DNA of 64,000 nt. It comes from Marispirochaeta sp964554875. GTDB taxonomy: Bacteria; Spirochaetota; Spirochaetia; JC444; Marispirochaetaceae. The position numbers and the translations under genes were made by a program. Every line of letters begins with the position of its first letter. Positions within the stretch are counted from its first letter, which is position 1. A model generated the notes under the pieces. That model was given only the letters and a program-made list of their open reading frames with translations, was not told where the DNA came from and made no database searches. Shown here piece after piece: positions 25,009 to 34,700 of this stretch. Where the stretch lies: positions 62,001 through 126,000 of the forward strand of contig CAZKQJ010000001.1 in the NCBI GenBank assembly GCA_964554875.1. Reading direction: 5' to 3'.

Positions 25009-26937
25009 CTATTCTGTCTTTACCAGGGGCTGATCGGATCGGATTCTGTAGTCCCTGGCCCGAATCCCGGTGATCTTTTTAAAGATCCTGCTGAAATAGT
25101 TGGAATTATTGAACCCCGTGTTATCCGCTATCTGGGTGATTGTCATATCGCTTGTAAGGAGCATTTCCTTGGCTTTTTCGATTCTCAGCACAGTTAGGTA
25201 GTCCACAAAGGTATAGCCCGTTTCCTGTTTGAAGAGGGAGAGAAAATACGAGGGGCTTATGAACACCTCATTGGCGACATCCTTATAGCTGAGCTGGGAA
25301 TTGTAGTTCTCTTCTATAAAGCGGAGCGCCTTTTTTATCAGGGTTTTGGATCGGCTTTCGTATATATGGGCAACAGTCTCTGTGATTTCAACAACGACGC
25401 TGGACATCCAGTTTTCCACGGTTTCCATGTCCGTTATGTGGTTGATATCGCTGAAAAACTCCTCCATGCGCTCGTTCAGCTTCTTTTCGTCCCCTCCTCC
25501 GAGTATGGCGGAATCGATAATGGAGCCGATAAACTCATACAGCCTAACCTTCAGGGCATCGGGCTTCTCCGCGATAAAAGACTTGAATCTCTCGATATAC
25601 TCGGCGAAAGCCTTTCTGCTGTTGATTGTATCCCCAACCTTGATGAGAGACAGGAGCTTTTCCTTCTCCTTGACTGGATAGGTGTTGGTCTGGTGGTCCA
25701 GTTCGTTAATGTTGTCCACATGAATTATGTTGGATTTCTTCAGACGCTCGGCGTATTCCTGGGCGTTCAGAGCTTCATGATAGGATGTTCGCAGGTTCTC
25801 GATGCCTTCGTATGTTCTGCCTATTCCCACGGCCAGACTGCACTTCTGGGCGCTGGAAATTTCTCTCTGTATCTCCTCGAGAATCTCCATAAAAGGGACG
25901 CGGTTTTCAGGAGGAGCGGTATCCTTCAGCTTGAGGGCGACCCCGATCCTGTAGTTGGATAGGGGGAGCAGGATGTAGCACTCTTCGGCGAAATAATTCC
26001 GCAGAATCTGATCTGTGCTGCGCAAAACCTCATCGATCATCTGCAGGTCCTGGAGAACCTTTGTTTTTCCGTCCTTGATTTTAACCACAACAAAGGTATT
26101 CAGATCGCTGTTTTTTCCCAGACAGTCAAGCATCTCGACAAGCTTCGTATTTGAAAAGCCGCTCAAGGCAACGTTATGAATGATGTCTTCCTTGATAAAG
26201 GGAATCAGTTTTTCGTAGTAGTGGTAGACCTCCTTTATGTCCATCAATACACTCCCGCCGAAAAGCAGAGCGCTTATCATGGATACCACGTAGTATATCC
26301 CCCACTGTTTTGCCAGAGAGCCAACTATAAACGAAAAAGCAAAGATAAATACCCCGCTGTTAAAAAGAAAGATCTTGTTTTTCAGGAGATCTTTAAGAGG
26401 AGTTTCTATTTTCAGCTTGATGAGTTTTATCAGCGAAAAAAGTGCCAGCAACAGGCCCGTTACAACCTGTACGATAATGGTTACTTCCCGGCCGTAAAAG
26501 GGACCCTGCATGCTGGGGGTAAGGTTGTCCTGGGCGCTTATTCCGGCAAAATGGAAAAGGACGCGGCTTTCATGGGTCCCGAGGGTGTTGAAAACGACAT
26601 AGGTCAAACCCAGAAGGGCGCAGAAAGCTATTATAAGCGTCTGAAGTTTTCTGCTCCTTTTCCGGTTGAAAAGATCGGAGGCCAGAATGATAACAGGGGA
26701 AATAAGGCCGCAAAGAATGATCATGCGGATATTGACAATAATGAGAGGCATGGGATGGGGCCCGAGGATAAGCTGCAGGGGGCGGCCAAGGGCGAAGAGA
26801 CTGATCCCTATGAGGAAAATTACAAAGTACTTGTAGGATTTTGCTTTTGAGGGATTGGCGATGCTGAAGTAAACAAAGTACAGGAGAAAAAAGAGTCCTG
26901 CTATCAGTGGCGCAATAATATTTGAGAACAAAGACAT
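25009..26937 (-). CDS. Membrane-anchored AraC-type regulator (multi-TM sensor, CdaR-like centre, AraC HTH)
   Basis: 642-residue regulator. The first approximately 240 residues contain about seven hydrophobic segments. A soluble middle region (about 250-500) includes SYHEALNAQEYAERLKK, typical of the pre-HTH part of CdaR/PucR-type and some AraC-type regulators. The C-terminal approximately 100 residues are an AraC double helix-turn-helix, with DVANEVFISPSYFLSLFKQE and ITQIADNTGFNNSNYFSRIF. Start placed at ATG 26937; a GTG at 26970 gives an 11-residue extension with no Shine-Dalgarno. It would bind DNA from the membrane. Convergent to the TRAP operon and downstream of the YwaF-like gene. Confidence 0.85.
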   Translation of the reverse strand: MSLFSNIIAPLIAGLFFLLYFVYFSIANPSKAKSYKYFVIFLIGISLFALGRPLQLILGPHPMPLIIVNIRMIILCGLISPVIILASDLFNRKRSRKLQTLIIAFCALLGLTYVVFNTLGTHESRVLFHFAGISAQDNLTPSMQGPFYGREVTIIVQVVTGLLLALFSLIKLIKLKIETPLKDLLKNKIFLFNSGVFIFAFSFIVGSLAKQWGIYYVVSMISALLFGGSVLMDIKEVYHYYEKLIPFIKEDIIHNVALSGFSNTKLVEMLDCLGKNSDLNTFVVVKIKDGKTKVLQDLQMIDEVLRSTDQILRNYFAEECYILLPLSNYRIGVALKLKDTAPPENRVPFMEILEEIQREISSAQKCSLAVGIGRTYEGIENLRTSYHEALNAQEYAERLKKSNIIHVDNINELDHQTNTYPVKEKEKLLSLIKVGDTINSRKAFAEYIERFKSFIAEKPDALKVRLYEFIGSIIDSAILGGGDEKKLNERMEEFFSDINHITDMETVENWMSSVVVEITETVAHIYESRSKTLIKKALRFIEENYNSQLSYKDVANEVFISPSYFLSLFKQETGYTFVDYLTVLRIEKAKEMLLTSDMTITQIADNTGFNNSNYFSRIFKKITGIRARDYRIRSDQPLVKTE

Positions 26938-27090
26938 GTCCGCCGCCCTTCCCGATCCAAATAAAGGCACCTCAAAACAGTGGTTTTTATCGAAACGAGG
27001 AGTTTTTAGAGGTACCCATAAGCAAATAAATGGTAGGAGATAAAGACTGGGGCGTCAAGAATAAAATAACAAGCTCAAAAAAATCCTGTA

Positions 27091-28257
27091 TCAGCCGGTT
27101 TCTGAGCGCCTGACCATGTCCCTGACTCCAAAGGGCAGCCACATGATCAGGAATAGTGCCAGTCCAAGGATTTCGAGTCCCAGGGCATACCAGGGTGCGG
27201 GGCCGAATATCCCGGCCAGAATATCGATTATTGAACCCGTGGGGGGAGGAAAACCGATTACAAAATAGTTGCCCCGCTGAAAGGGAGGTATATACTCCAG
27301 GGCGAGGTTTATCCACCAGGCGAAAAAAACGACGATATTACTGATCAGAATTACCCGAAAAACCGACAGCAGCGTCGGCCGGAAACCCCGTCCGGCCACG
27401 AGGTATAATCCGCAGGCAATTATCAGCCCGTGGGAAATAAAGAAGGAGAAGTACTTGTATTCGGGAAATCCCCGGTATCCGATATCCGGCGCCAGCAGGG
27501 CCTGGAGGGCGCCGCCTATGCCCCAGAAGAAAATAAGCTCAATGAGAACCTGCCGGAGCTTTCCCGCGGGCAGGGCGAAAACGAAACAGAGAATCAGTAT
27601 GGAGAGCCCGCACATCTGAACCATCAGTGCCCAGGCGGCATGCCATCCCCCGGTGAAATACCAGTAGAACTGGTAGATTATTTCGTTCAGCCAAAGGCTT
27701 GCCACCAGCAGAAACTCAATTACACGGCGCTGTTCTTCGGTGCTTATGCGGGCAGCGGTGATGACCAGAATCCACAGGACAAGCAGTCCCGCCAGTCCGG
27801 CATAATGCTGGCCTGAGAAATGGCGAAACTCCCCGCTCAGGCGCCCGGTTCCCGCCTGAATTGTAACATCCCCCCCTTTCAACCGTTCTCCGTTCTTGCC
27901 GACAACATAGAGGCTCAGCCTCCATTCCCCGTCTGCCGGCAGATTCACCAGAGACCGGAACGACGCGAGCAGAAAGGATCCTCCTTTCTTGTCGTAGTTC
28001 ACCATCTCCCGTGGAACCTCGGTTCTGAGAACAGTCCGGCCGTCTTGTGAAGCCACAAGCTCAACGCGGTAATCATCCCTTCCGTGGTACCAGGCGACAC
28101 CTTCGACCGGAACCGGATTGGCGTATTCACCACCCTTCCGGGGAGCGGAAAACTTTAATCCCGCCGGATGGGCGGCATCGATGAGCAGAAATCCGATCTG
28201 CACAAAGATAAGTGAAAGGACAAACAGCAGAGCCAGATGTGGGGGAAAACGCTTCAT
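27091..28257 (-). CDS. Membrane protein: Ig-like N-terminal domain plus YwaF/TIGR02206-type transmembrane domain
   Basis: 388-residue protein of unknown function. After a signal anchor (about 8-30) comes an approximately 110-residue extracytoplasmic beta-rich region resembling an Ig-like domain. The C-terminal approximately 240 residues have six or seven helices with the YwaF-family features QMCGLSILIL, PDIGYRGFPEYKYFSFFISH and FPPPTGSIIDIL. It lies 153 bases upstream of the membrane-bound AraC-type regulator on the same strand, so the two may be co-expressed. Family assignment is by motif memory and the function is unknown. Confidence 0.65.
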   Translation of the reverse strand: MKRFPPHLALLFVLSLIFVQIGFLLIDAAHPAGLKFSAPRKGGEYANPVPVEGVAWYHGRDDYRVELVASQDGRTVLRTEVPREMVNYDKKGGSFLLASFRSLVNLPADGEWRLSLYVVGKNGERLKGGDVTIQAGTGRLSGEFRHFSGQHYAGLAGLLVLWILVITAARISTEEQRRVIEFLLVASLWLNEIIYQFYWYFTGGWHAAWALMVQMCGLSILILCFVFALPAGKLRQVLIELIFFWGIGGALQALLAPDIGYRGFPEYKYFSFFISHGLIIACGLYLVAGRGFRPTLLSVFRVILISNIVVFFAWWINLALEYIPPFQRGNYFVIGFPPPTGSIIDILAGIFGPAPWYALGLEILGLALFLIMWLPFGVRDMVRRSETG

Positions 28258-28331
28258 GAAGCTATTATTTCATCCCTTTCATCGCCGGTAAAGCTAAACT
28301 TTTCATACTTCAGATGGTGCAGAAAAATAGC

Positions 28332-28347
28332 ATTTAGCATGCTAAAT
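28332..28347. promoter_or_regulatory. Perfect 16-bp palindrome, candidate operator
   Basis: ATTTAGCATGCTAAAT is a perfect palindrome; a further half-site GGCTAAAT lies at 28354-28361. It is in the 215-base space between two divergent genes, about 70 bases upstream of the binding-protein promoter. Confidence 0.6.
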
Positions 28348-28413
28348 AAGGCAGGCTAAATATCTTTAAAATATCACTTATGTATAGTAAATAATTATTT
28401 ACATTGAAAGACC

Positions 28414-28442
28414 TTGACTTCTCACATGTCATTGTTTAGAGT
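28414..28442 (+). promoter_or_regulatory. Candidate promoter of the orphan binding protein
   Basis: TTGACT (28414-28419) and TAGAGT (28437-28442) are 17 bases apart. GGAGG at 28461-28465 then precedes the ATG by 7 bases. Confidence 0.55.
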
Positions 28443-28472
28443 TCTAAGTATATTATTAACGGAGGTTAGTTT

Positions 28473-29441
28473 ATGCGTAAGGTTGTTCTTGTACTGCTCG
28501 CCGCGCTGTGTCTTGGCGGGTTTATTTTTGCAGGAGGAGGACAGGAGGGCAAGTCCCAGCAGATAGTTTTTGCCGATCTTACCTGGGACAGCGTAATGGT
28601 ACATAACCGCATTGTGGCGTACATAATAGAAAACGGGCTGGAAAATAAATATACCGCGGATTTTGTTCCCGGCGGTACTGTTCCCAGTGTAACGGGTCTG
28701 GCCAATGGAGATATAGACGTCGACATGGAATCCTGGCATTCCAACTGGCTGGAGGTGTATGAAAAACATATTGCCAGTGGAGAAATTCTGGACCTGGGCA
28801 AGAACCTTCCAGACGGTCCCCAGGGCTGGTATGTACCCCGGTATGTAATTGAAGGTGATCCCTCCAGGGGCATCGAGCCTGTGGCTCCGGATCTGAAAAC
28901 AACCGACGATCTGCCCCGCTACTGGGAACTCTTCCGAGATCCGGAGGATCCGAAAAAAGGTCTAATCTATCTTGGTATTTCTGGCTGGGCTGTTACCGAC
29001 AGCAACGAGCAGTATTTCGAAAACCAGGGGCTGGGGGAGTATTTCAACAAGGCGATCCCGGGATCCGATGCCGCGGTTGCTGCGACCATGGATGCTGCCT
29101 ACCGACGCGGTGAACCCTGGGTCGGTTACTGGTGGGAACCTACCGCCATAATGGGTCGTCTGGATATGTACATGTTGCCGGATACCCGTTTACCTCCGGC
29201 GGATATCAACATACTGGTCAATAAGGACCTCCCGGAACGGGCTCCCGATGTTGTTGATATCCTCAAAAAGTACAGCACGACTGTTGAAATGAACAACGAG
29301 TTTTTGGCAGCCAAAGAGAAGCTGGATCTCGATAATGAGGGTGCGGCAATCTGGTTCCTGAAAAACCGTGAAGATGTATGGACCCAGTGGGTCGATGCCG
29401 GTGTCGCTTCCAGGGTAAAGGCGGCTCTTGCCGCAGAATAA
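28473..29441 (+). CDS. Glycine betaine/choline-type ABC substrate-binding protein (orphan)
   Basis: 322-residue periplasmic binding protein of the OpuAC/ProX type. Signal peptide ends FIFA; mature form GGGQEGKS, no lipobox cysteine. Family features include FADLTWDSVMVHN, the aromatic-rich MESWHSNWLEVYE and GYWWEPTAIMGR, where tryptophans could form a cation-pi cage for a quaternary amine. No permease or ATPase gene is adjacent, so it must use a transporter encoded elsewhere, perhaps the one at 50-54 kb (inference). It has its own promoter and terminator. Confidence 0.88.
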   Translation: MRKVVLVLLAALCLGGFIFAGGGQEGKSQQIVFADLTWDSVMVHNRIVAYIIENGLENKYTADFVPGGTVPSVTGLANGDIDVDMESWHSNWLEVYEKHIASGEILDLGKNLPDGPQGWYVPRYVIEGDPSRGIEPVAPDLKTTDDLPRYWELFRDPEDPKKGLIYLGISGWAVTDSNEQYFENQGLGEYFNKAIPGSDAAVAATMDAAYRRGEPWVGYWWEPTAIMGRLDMYMLPDTRLPPADINILVNKDLPERAPDVVDILKKYSTTVEMNNEFLAAKEKLDLDNEGAAIWFLKNREDVWTQWVDAGVASRVKAALAAE

Positions 29442-29471
29442 AACACAGGTTATAACAATTCACCTGAAGAG

Positions 29472-29504
29472 GAGCCCCTTGCGAAAAGCGAGGGGCTCTC
29501 TTTT
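29472..29504. terminator. Terminator after the orphan binding protein
   Basis: An 11-bp stem with one G-T pair (29472-29482 with 29488-29498) has a GAAAA loop and is followed by TCTTTT on +. It also lies 8 bases beyond the stop of the convergent aldo/keto reductase. Confidence 0.85.
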
Positions 29505-29511
29505 CAGGCGT

Positions 29512-30501
29512 TCAGCGCCAGTTACGCGGCTGCTCAGGCTTCGTTCCTATTGCCTCATCGATCCTGGCCATAATCTCGGGAGTCAGCAGTTCGGCCGCGT
29601 CCAGGGCCTTCATGTTCTGTTCCACCTGGGCCGGCTTTGATGCGCCGGTAATAACCGTGCTTACATGGGGATTCTTCGTTACCCAGGCGAGAGACAGCTG
29701 GGCCAGGCTGATTCCCAGTTCTTCCGCAATCGGACGGAGCCGTTCCACCGCCTTGATTCGCTTCTTTCCGTCCTCGGTCTCGTAGCGATCCTTCAGCCAT
29801 TCATAGCCCGGAAGGGTCAGCCGCCCCTCCTCAATGCCCTTGCCGTATTTACCGCTGAGCACACCCGAGGCCAGAGGGCTCCAGGTTGTGGTACCCAGGC
29901 CGTACTCGTCGAAAAGAGGCTTGTATTCAACCTCAAAACGGCTGCGATCGAGCAGATTATACTCCGGCTGTTCCATTGTCGGGGGCACCAGGTGCAGGCG
30001 TTCGGCTGCCTCATAGGCTTTGCTTATCTCCCGGGCGCTCCATTCGCTGGTTCCCCAGTAATGGGCGTATCCCCTGTCCACAAGATAGGACATGGCCCGC
30101 ACGGTTTCTTCTATGGGTGTTTCATAATCGGGACGGTGACAGAATACCAGATCGACGTAGTCCAGCTGCAGACGTTCCAGGGCCGCCTTTGTTCCTTCCA
30201 GGATATGCTTGCGGCTCAGTCCCGTATCGTTGGGGCCTTTTCCGCCCCAGAAAATCTTGGTGGACAGAACCAGATCGCTCCGCTTCCATCCCAGCTTTTT
30301 AAGCGCCTTGCCCATGATAATCTCCGACTTGCCTCCGGCGTAGGCCTCTGCGTTGTCGAAGAAGTTGACTCCCGCGTTATAGGCGATTTTCATCATCTCC
30401 GCAGCATCGTTGACGTCCACCTGGGTGCCGAAGGTTATCCAAGACCCGTAAGAGAGGGTCGAAACCTTCAAACCTGATCTGCCTAGATTGCGATATTCCA
30501 T
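29512..30501 (-). CDS. Aldo/keto reductase (Kv-beta-like subfamily)
   Basis: 329-residue NADPH-dependent oxidoreductase of the (beta/alpha)8 AKR superfamily. Catalytic residues are visible in FFDNAEAYAGGKSE (Asp, Tyr), LVLSTKIFWGG (Lys) and LVFCHRPDYETP (His). YWGTSEWSAREI and GLSRKHILEG are typical of the potassium-channel beta-subunit-like group. The open frame reaches 30693, but ATG 30501 has AAGGAG 7 bases upstream. Physiological substrate unknown. One of the two matched 12-bp elements at 30574-30718 lies 80 bases upstream. Confidence 0.93.
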   Translation of the reverse strand: MEYRNLGRSGLKVSTLSYGSWITFGTQVDVNDAAEMMKIAYNAGVNFFDNAEAYAGGKSEIIMGKALKKLGWKRSDLVLSTKIFWGGKGPNDTGLSRKHILEGTKAALERLQLDYVDLVFCHRPDYETPIEETVRAMSYLVDRGYAHYWGTSEWSAREISKAYEAAERLHLVPPTMEQPEYNLLDRSRFEVEYKPLFDEYGLGTTTWSPLASGVLSGKYGKGIEEGRLTLPGYEWLKDRYETEDGKKRIKAVERLRPIAEELGISLAQLSLAWVTKNPHVSTVITGASKPAQVEQNMKALDAAELLTPEIMARIDEAIGTKPEQPRNWR

Positions 30502-30573
30502 ATAGCGCTCCTTATTCAAAGAAAAATTGTCAGGTAATAAGCTACTAAGACAGGGCAGGAAAGGAAAATGTAC

Positions 30574-30595
30574 TGTCCCGAATCGTGGGGATGAA
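30574..30595 (-). promoter_or_regulatory. Operator-like element, copy facing the aldo/keto reductase
   Basis: On the minus strand ATCCCCACGATT (30592-30581) is followed by G-n-ACA-n-TA. The same pattern recurs in the opposite direction at 30699. The core ends 80 bases upstream of the reductase start. Confidence 0.6.
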
Positions 30596-30696
30596 TCGGA
30601 AGTAAAATTATTGCCAGCAAAGAAAAATGCGGAGAAATACGCTGGGGAACTGGGTTTTCTCCAGATTTCCGGAAAGTCCCGAACGTCGCACACTGT

Positions 30697-30718
30697 TTAT
30701 CCCCACGATTGTGAACAC
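30697..30718 (+). promoter_or_regulatory. Operator-like element, copy facing the dienelactone hydrolase
   Basis: ATCCCCACGATT (30699-30710) followed by the same G-n-ACA-n-TA pattern as the reductase-facing copy. Each divergent gene therefore has the element in the same orientation relative to itself, as expected for a shared regulator. Confidence 0.6.
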
Positions 30719-30777
30719 TACCTGCATCTTAGGTTCATGCATATTCAGTTCTAAAAATCATTGATTATCTGTTTCCC

Positions 30778-30806
30778 TTGATAATAAAGATTAGTAAATT
30801 ACTAAT
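30778..30806 (+). promoter_or_regulatory. Promoter with overlapping palindrome upstream of the dienelactone hydrolase
   Basis: TTGATA (30778-30783) and ACTAAT (30801-30806) are 17 bases apart. A perfect 8+1+8 inverted repeat, ATTAGTAA-A-TTACTAAT (30790-30806), covers the -10, which suggests a repressor site. Confidence 0.55.
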
Positions 30807-30847
30807 AAAAGCGTCGATCACCGACGCTGATTTACACGGAGGCGGAT

Positions 30848-31642
30848 ATGAAATTCAGATTGGTCGTGGTAGTTTTATCTTTAGTATTTTTGCTCACGGG
30901 ACTCATGGCGGAAGGAGCCCAGGAAATGGATATGGACAGGGAAAGTATAATCTATACGGAGGAGATCTCCTACACAGTAGACGGTCAGAATCTGGTGGGC
31001 CTTCTGGCCTATGACAAGTCCATAAAAGAACCGCGACCGGGGATTCTGGTGGTTCATGAGTGGCAGGGTATCAATGATTACGCGAAAAAGCGGGCAGTCG
31101 ACCTGGCGAAGGAAGGTTACGTAGCTTTTGCTCTGGATATGTACGGAGACGGAAAGGAGATTCCCCGGGAAGAAGCGGGAGCAATGTCCAGGAAAATCGG
31201 CACCGATTATCCGCTTGTGCAAAAGCGCTTCAACGCTGCCATTGATATACTCAAGGAAGCCGAGTTTACTGATCGGGATAAACTGGGGGCTATTGGCTAC
31301 TGCTTCGGCGGCGGAGTTGTCCTGAACATGGCCCGCCTGGGTACCGAGATCGACGGTGTGGTGGGATTTCACTCTTCAATCAACACCGGTTTGACCGCAG
31401 AAAAAGGGGATATTAAAACAAAGGTTCTCGCCATACAGGGCGACCAGGATCCAGCTGCACCCCGGGAAAGGCAGGAGGCGTTTATCCAGGAGATGACCGA
31501 AGCCGAAGCGGATTTTACTTACATTATTTATGGAAATCTTCCGGCCCATAACTTCACCAATCCCGCAGGTTCATCCTACTATGAGGATGAAGCGAACATG
31601 GCCTGGGCTTCCATGCTGGTTTTCTTCGATTCAATTTTCTGA
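30848..31642 (+). CDS. Exported dienelactone hydrolase family protein
   Basis: 264-residue alpha/beta hydrolase with a signal peptide ending LMA (mature EGAQEMD). The DLH signature is present: VVHEWQGIND (Glu), the cysteine nucleophile in GYCFGGG (about residue 150), Asp in GDQDPAAP and His in AHNFTNP. The cysteine nucleophile sets it apart from serine esterases. Substrates of exported members are unknown; cytosolic DLHs open dienelactones. Shares the divergent control region with an aldo/keto reductase. GGAGG precedes the ATG. Confidence 0.9.
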   Translation: MKFRLVVVVLSLVFLLTGLMAEGAQEMDMDRESIIYTEEISYTVDGQNLVGLLAYDKSIKEPRPGILVVHEWQGINDYAKKRAVDLAKEGYVAFALDMYGDGKEIPREEAGAMSRKIGTDYPLVQKRFNAAIDILKEAEFTDRDKLGAIGYCFGGGVVLNMARLGTEIDGVVGFHSSINTGLTAEKGDIKTKVLAIQGDQDPAAPRERQEAFIQEMTEAEADFTYIIYGNLPAHNFTNPAGSSYYEDEANMAWASMLVFFDSIF

Positions 31643-31680
31643 TATTGAAGACCTTACCCCAGCCTTGGTGGTGAGCACAT

Positions 31681-31711
31681 AAAAAGCCCCCCGATATCTG
31701 CGGGGGGCTTT
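31681..31711. terminator. Bidirectional terminator between dienelactone hydrolase and nifJ
   Basis: An 11-bp perfect stem (AAAGCCCCCCG 31683-31693 with 31701-31711) has a 7-base loop. On the minus strand the stem runs directly into T5, 29 bases past the nifJ stop. On + it ends in CTTTG and can also serve the hydrolase gene. Confidence 0.9.
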
Positions 31712-31739
31712 GTCATTCGTTGCGACTGACAGGATCGTC

Positions 31740-34700
31740 TTAGAAGGGACGGTCCGCCAGGTACTTGTACTCTTTGTACTGCTTTTCCACGCCCTTCTTG
31801 ATCTGCTCAAGCAGCATTGCAGCCCGTTCAGGGTTGGAGCGCTTCAGGGCACGGTAGCGGTTCTCGGCGTAGATGTAGTCTTCCACCTGGGTGGAGGGTT
31901 CTTTGCTGTCCATCTGGAAGGGGTTTTTGCCCTCTTCGGCCAGCAGCGGGTTGTAGCGGTACAGGGGCCACATACCTGAGGTTACCGCTGCCTTTTGCTG
32001 ATCCATGCCGAGGGTCATATCGATACCGTGGGCCACACAGTGGCTGTAGGCGATGATGATGGACGGCCCGTTGTAGGCTTCCGCTTCCTGCAGGGCCTTG
32101 ATGGTCTGGATCCGGTTGTACCCCATGGCAATCTTGGCGACGTAGACATAGCCGTAGCTCATGGCCATCATTCCCAGGTCCTTTTTGCCGATGCCCTTAC
32201 CGGAGGCTGCGAACTTGGCGATGGCCCCGGTGGGAGTTGCCTTGGACATCTGTCCGCCGGTGTTGGAGTAGACCTCGGTGTCCATCAGCAAGACGTTGAC
32301 GTTCTTGCCGGAGGCAAGTACGTGGTCCAGGCCGCCGTAACCGATATCGTATCCCCAGCCGTCGCCGCCGAATATCCATACGGAGCGCTTTACCAGGTAA
32401 TCCGCGGCGCCCAGCAGGTTGAGGGCCTCTTTGCTCTTGGACTTGGCCAGCTGTTCCTTGAGCTGACCTACCATCTTCCGCTGTTCCTCGATAGCCTCCT
32501 GGCTGGCCTGCTCGTTGTCCCGAACCTTTGTCAGTAGAGCGGCGTCGATTCCGGCCTCTTTCTTCTCGATCAGTGCGGTGCAGAGTTCCTTGGCGTACTT
32601 CTGCAGCTGGTCGGAGGTAAGCCGCATACCCATACCGAACTCGGCGGCATCTTCAAAGAGGGAGTTGGACCAGGATGGTCCGCGCCCGTCTGCGCGCTTG
32701 GTGTAGGGGGTTGTAGGCAGGTTACCGCCGTAGATGGAGGAACAGCCCGTGGCGTTGGCGATTACCGCCCGGTCGCCGAAGAGCTGGCTCATCAGCTTGA
32801 CGTAGGGGGTTTCACCACAGCCCGCACAGGCGCCGGAGAACTCAAAGAGCGGCGGCAGGAGCTGAGTGCCCTTGGTGTTGTTCAGGTTGATCAGCTCTCT
32901 GGGGGTGTTGGGAATCTTGTTCAGGAAGAACTCCCAGTTTACAGCTTCCTGCTCACGCAGCGGCTGCTGGGGTTCCATGTTGATGGCTTTTCTGTCGGTT
33001 TTGACTCCGTCTTCTTTCTTGTGGGCGGGGCAGATATTCACACAGGCGCCGCAGCCGGTACAGTCTTCCGGAGCTACCTGAATGGTGAACTTCATGTCTT
33101 CAAAACCTTTACCCCGGGCAGCAGTACTCTTGAATGTCTCGGGCGCGTCCTTCAGAACGTCCTCGTTGTAGACCTTCATGCGGATAACCGCGTGAGGACA
33201 GACAGCTGAACAGTCGCCGCACTGGATACAGGTGTCGGGGTCCCAGACGGGAATGTTCTCGGCTATATTGCGTTTTTCGTATTTGGTCGTTCCGGTGGGG
33301 TAGGTACCATCCAGGGGCAGTTTGGAGGTGGGAACATCCTCTCCGCGGCCAGCGATCAGTTCGCCGGTAACTTCTTTGACAAACTGGGGTGCATCGGCAG
33401 GTACCGGGGCTTTCATGTGAAGCTCGCCGGAAACGGAGGAAGGAACATCAACCTTCTGGATGTGACTGGCAGCCATGTCGATGGCCTTGATATTCATGTC
33501 TACGATCTCTTTTCCCTTGGAGCCGTAGGTCTTCTGGGTGGCCTTCTTGATCAGCTCAAGAGCCTTTTCCTCGGGAAGAACGCCGGAAATCTTGAAGAAG
33601 GCGGTCTGCATGATGGCGTTGATACGTCCGCCCAGTCCGACTTCCTCGGCAATTTTGACAGCGTCGATAACGTAGAAGTTCAGCTTCTTGTCGATGATCT
33701 GCTTCTGGACCTCAACGGGAAGATGCTGCCAGATTTCGTCTTTGCCGTAATGGCTTGTCAGCAGGAATGTTCCTCCCTCTTTACAGCGGCTGAGCATGTC
33801 GTATTTTTCCACAAAACTCTCGTTGTGGCAGGCCACGAAATTCGCGCGCTGAATAAGGTAGGAGGATTTGATCTTACGTGGCCCGAAACGCAGGTGGGAA
33901 ACAGTCATGGCTCCGGCTTTCTTGGAGTCGTAGACAAAGTATCCCTGGGCCGCGTAGTCGGTGGCCTCTCCGATGATCTTGATGGAGTTCTTGTTGGCGC
34001 CGACAGTTCCGTCGGAACCGAGGCCGTAGAACATGGCCTGATGTACGTCGTCAGCTTCGGTTACGAAACCGGGGTCCCAGGGCAGGTTGGTTCCGTTCAG
34101 GTCGTCGTTGATACCTACGGTAAAGTGGTTCCGGGGATGGGACTCTTTCAGGTTGTCGAAGACGCTCTTGATCATGGCGGGGGTAACCCCGTGGCCGGAA
34201 AGACCGAGGCCGAAACGTCCGCCGACAATCTTGGGATAGGTTGTGAACTTGGGATTTCCCTTGCTCATCTCCTCGCCGAAGGCCGTGCGTACGTCTTCAT
34301 AGAGGGGTTCGCCCAGAGAACCGGGTTCCTTGGTCATATCCAGTACGCCGATCTTGGATACCGACGCGGGCAGAGCTTCCAGCAGGTGATAGGCGGAGAA
34401 GGGGCGGAAGAGGTGCACTTTAACTACACCGACCTTTTCTCCCTGCTTGAGCAGATACTCAACGGTCTCCTCGGTAGTGTCCGCAGCTGAACCCATCAGT
34501 ACGATTACCCTTTCCGCGTCGGGGGCACCAACATAATCGAAGAGCTTGTAGGCACGACCGGTCAGCTTGGCGAACTGGTCCATGTACTTCTGTACGATTC
34601 CGGGTGCGTCTTCGTAGAACTTGTTAACCGTTTCACGGGCAGCAAAGAAGACATCCGGGTTCTGGCTGGTCCCCTTGACGGTGGGGTTTTCGGGATTCAG

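Larger units (their letters stand above)
30502..30847. other. Divergent intergenic region between aldo/keto reductase and dienelactone hydrolase
   Basis: About 345 bases with no convincing gene. It contains two inverted copies of a 12-bp element and the promoter/operator of the hydrolase (listed separately). A small hairpin (GCGTCG 30811-30816 with CGACGC 30822-30827) lies in the hydrolase 5' leader. Confidence 0.7.

Noticed and set aside
30527..30754. 75-codon frame in the intergenic region between the aldo/keto reductase and the hydrolase
   Set aside because: No Shine-Dalgarno or family resemblance, and it overlaps the paired operator-like elements; more likely non-coding.
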